From an uncultured Lachnospiraceae bacterium (GTDB taxonomy: Bacteria; Bacillota; Clostridia; Lachnospirales; Lachnospiraceae): a stretch of 31,590 nt of DNA. Location: contig CAKRGM010000028.1 in assembly GCA_934330725.1 (NCBI GenBank), forward strand, positions 1-31,590, read 5' to 3'. The notes beneath the pieces are model-generated. The model had not been told where the DNA came from, did no database searches, and saw only the letters and a list, made by a program, of their open reading frames with translations. A program made the position numbers and the translations under genes. Positions 30,985 through 31,590 of the stretch are shown here, in pieces (the first letter of the stretch is position 1; every line of letters starts with the position of its first letter).

Positions 30985-31590
30985 ATGGAGACGATACGGA
31001 ATGTGGAGATAAATCAGTTGCATGATTTTAAGAATCATCCTTTTAAGGTAGAGGTAAATATGGAATTATGTGAGCTGATGAAAAGTATTGAGAAAGAAGG
31101 TGTACTTGTGCCACTTCTTGTAAGGACAAATCCCTATGGAGATGGGTATGAGATGATATCCGGTCACAGGCGAAAGGAAGCTGCTATATGGGCAGGAGAG
31201 ACGAAGGTTCCGGTTGTGATAAGAGAATTGGATGATGATCAGGCAGTTGTGGCAATGGTTGACTCTAACCTGCATAGAGAGAATCTGAAGCCAAGTGAGA
31301 AAGCATTTGCGTATAAGATGAAGCTGAATGCCATGAAACATCAGGGGAAGCACCTTGACAGTGGGACTTTGGCTCAAGTTGGACCAAAGTTTACAGATGG
31401 AAGTCAGCTAAATGAGAAGGGCAATAATACAAGTACAATAAATAGTAATGAATTACTTGCAAGACAGGTGGGAGAGAGTGTGGCACAGATAAAACGATAT
31501 ATAAGGCTTACAAAGCTTATCCCAAAGATACTTGATATGGTTGATGATGGGAAGATTGCATTCACGATTGCAGTAGAACTGTCTTATCTG
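30985..31590 (+). CDS. ParB/Spo0J-like protein of a neighbouring element (partial, runs off the window)
   Basis: 202 codons are visible, open to the last base. The ParB N-terminal domain has EKEGVLVPLLVR, the CTP-binding-type motif ISGHRRKEAA, and the region VAMVDSNLHRENLKPSEKAFAYKMKL. It continues into the helix-turn-helix region (ARQVGESVAQIKRYIRLTKLIPKIL). Homologues of this type are carried by Tn1549-like conjugative elements of clostridia, often with a longer N-terminus. An in-frame GTG at 30964 would add seven residues. No parA precedes it, so the N-terminus may have been trimmed by the recombination at the attachment site, or it starts the next element. Confidence 0.85.
   Translation, partial: METIRNVEINQLHDFKNHPFKVEVNMELCELMKSIEKEGVLVPLLVRTNPYGDGYEMISGHRRKEAAIWAGETKVPVVIRELDDDQAVVAMVDSNLHRENLKPSEKAFAYKMKLNAMKHQGKHLDSGTLAQVGPKFTDGSQLNEKGNNTSTINSNELLARQVGESVAQIKRYIRLTKLIPKILDMVDDGKIAFTIAVELSYL

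Noticed and set aside
31066..31377. Minus-strand open frame opposite the ParB-like gene
   Set aside because: The plus-strand frame encodes a clear ParB domain, so this is a shadow.

Overview
The window is an AT-rich, low-GC Firmicutes chromosome segment. It is most likely from a Lachnospiraceae-type gut clostridium. The signs are the protein families (fused CheV, a double-ATPase acyl-CoA dehydratase activase, RqcH, a yicC-gmk-rpoZ cluster, a T-box in front of tyrS), strong AGGAGG-type ribosome binding sites, and the TGTGCAG-type spacer after the 23S gene. Genus-level placement is not supported by the sequence alone.

Chromosomal part (1-21839). It opens with the last bases of a 23S rRNA gene, followed by a terminator with no 5S gene. 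Then come cheV (chemotaxis adaptor with receiver domain), a small SIR2-like protein, and a long lysine-rich single-pass membrane protein whose stop overlaps the TTG start of hisH. hisF and ung follow. A bidirectional terminator at 6084-6127 separates these from a 4.2-kb minus-strand gene for a CoA-dehydratase activase-like iron-sulfur protein. Divergent from it are a rhomboid-like membrane protein with a zinc ribbon, pyk, a VanZ-like protein, T-box-controlled tyrS, and a polytopic membrane protein that converges on and overlaps rqcH. The operon yicC-gmk-rpoZ has a promoter followed by a 260-nt, hairpin-rich leader. rlmD (23S rRNA uracil methyltransferase) closes the core part.

Mobile part (about 21840-30703, 8.9 kb). 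An integrated element sits directly after the rlmD stop codon. It has small genes at the left, a J-domain protein, a cysteine-rich miniprotein, an XRE repressor facing a zinc-ribbon membrane-protein module across two inverted operators, a second XRE regulator, a small helix-turn-helix protein, a rolling-circle/MobT-like initiator with an origin-like dyad in front, a SHOCT-like miniprotein, and a large serine recombinase at the right end. I see no conjugation machinery and no antibiotic-resistance gene. It is best read as a small integrative (possibly mobilizable) element.

Right edge (30704-31590). A terminator and an 11-bp inverted repeat precede the start of a ParB/Spo0J-like gene of the kind carried by large clostridial conjugative elements. 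This suggests a second element accreted at the same locus.

Most unusual points. (1) The attachment core is present three times: as direct copies at the two ends, and as an 18-bp inverted copy inside nested dyads just upstream of the initiator gene. (2) The right-hand core lies inside the recombinase reading frame. Excision would therefore replace the recombinase C-terminus with a 46-residue tail encoded at the element's left end, and the two tails are visibly related. (3) The yicC leader looks like an unassigned structured RNA that ends in a hairpin on the ribosome binding site.
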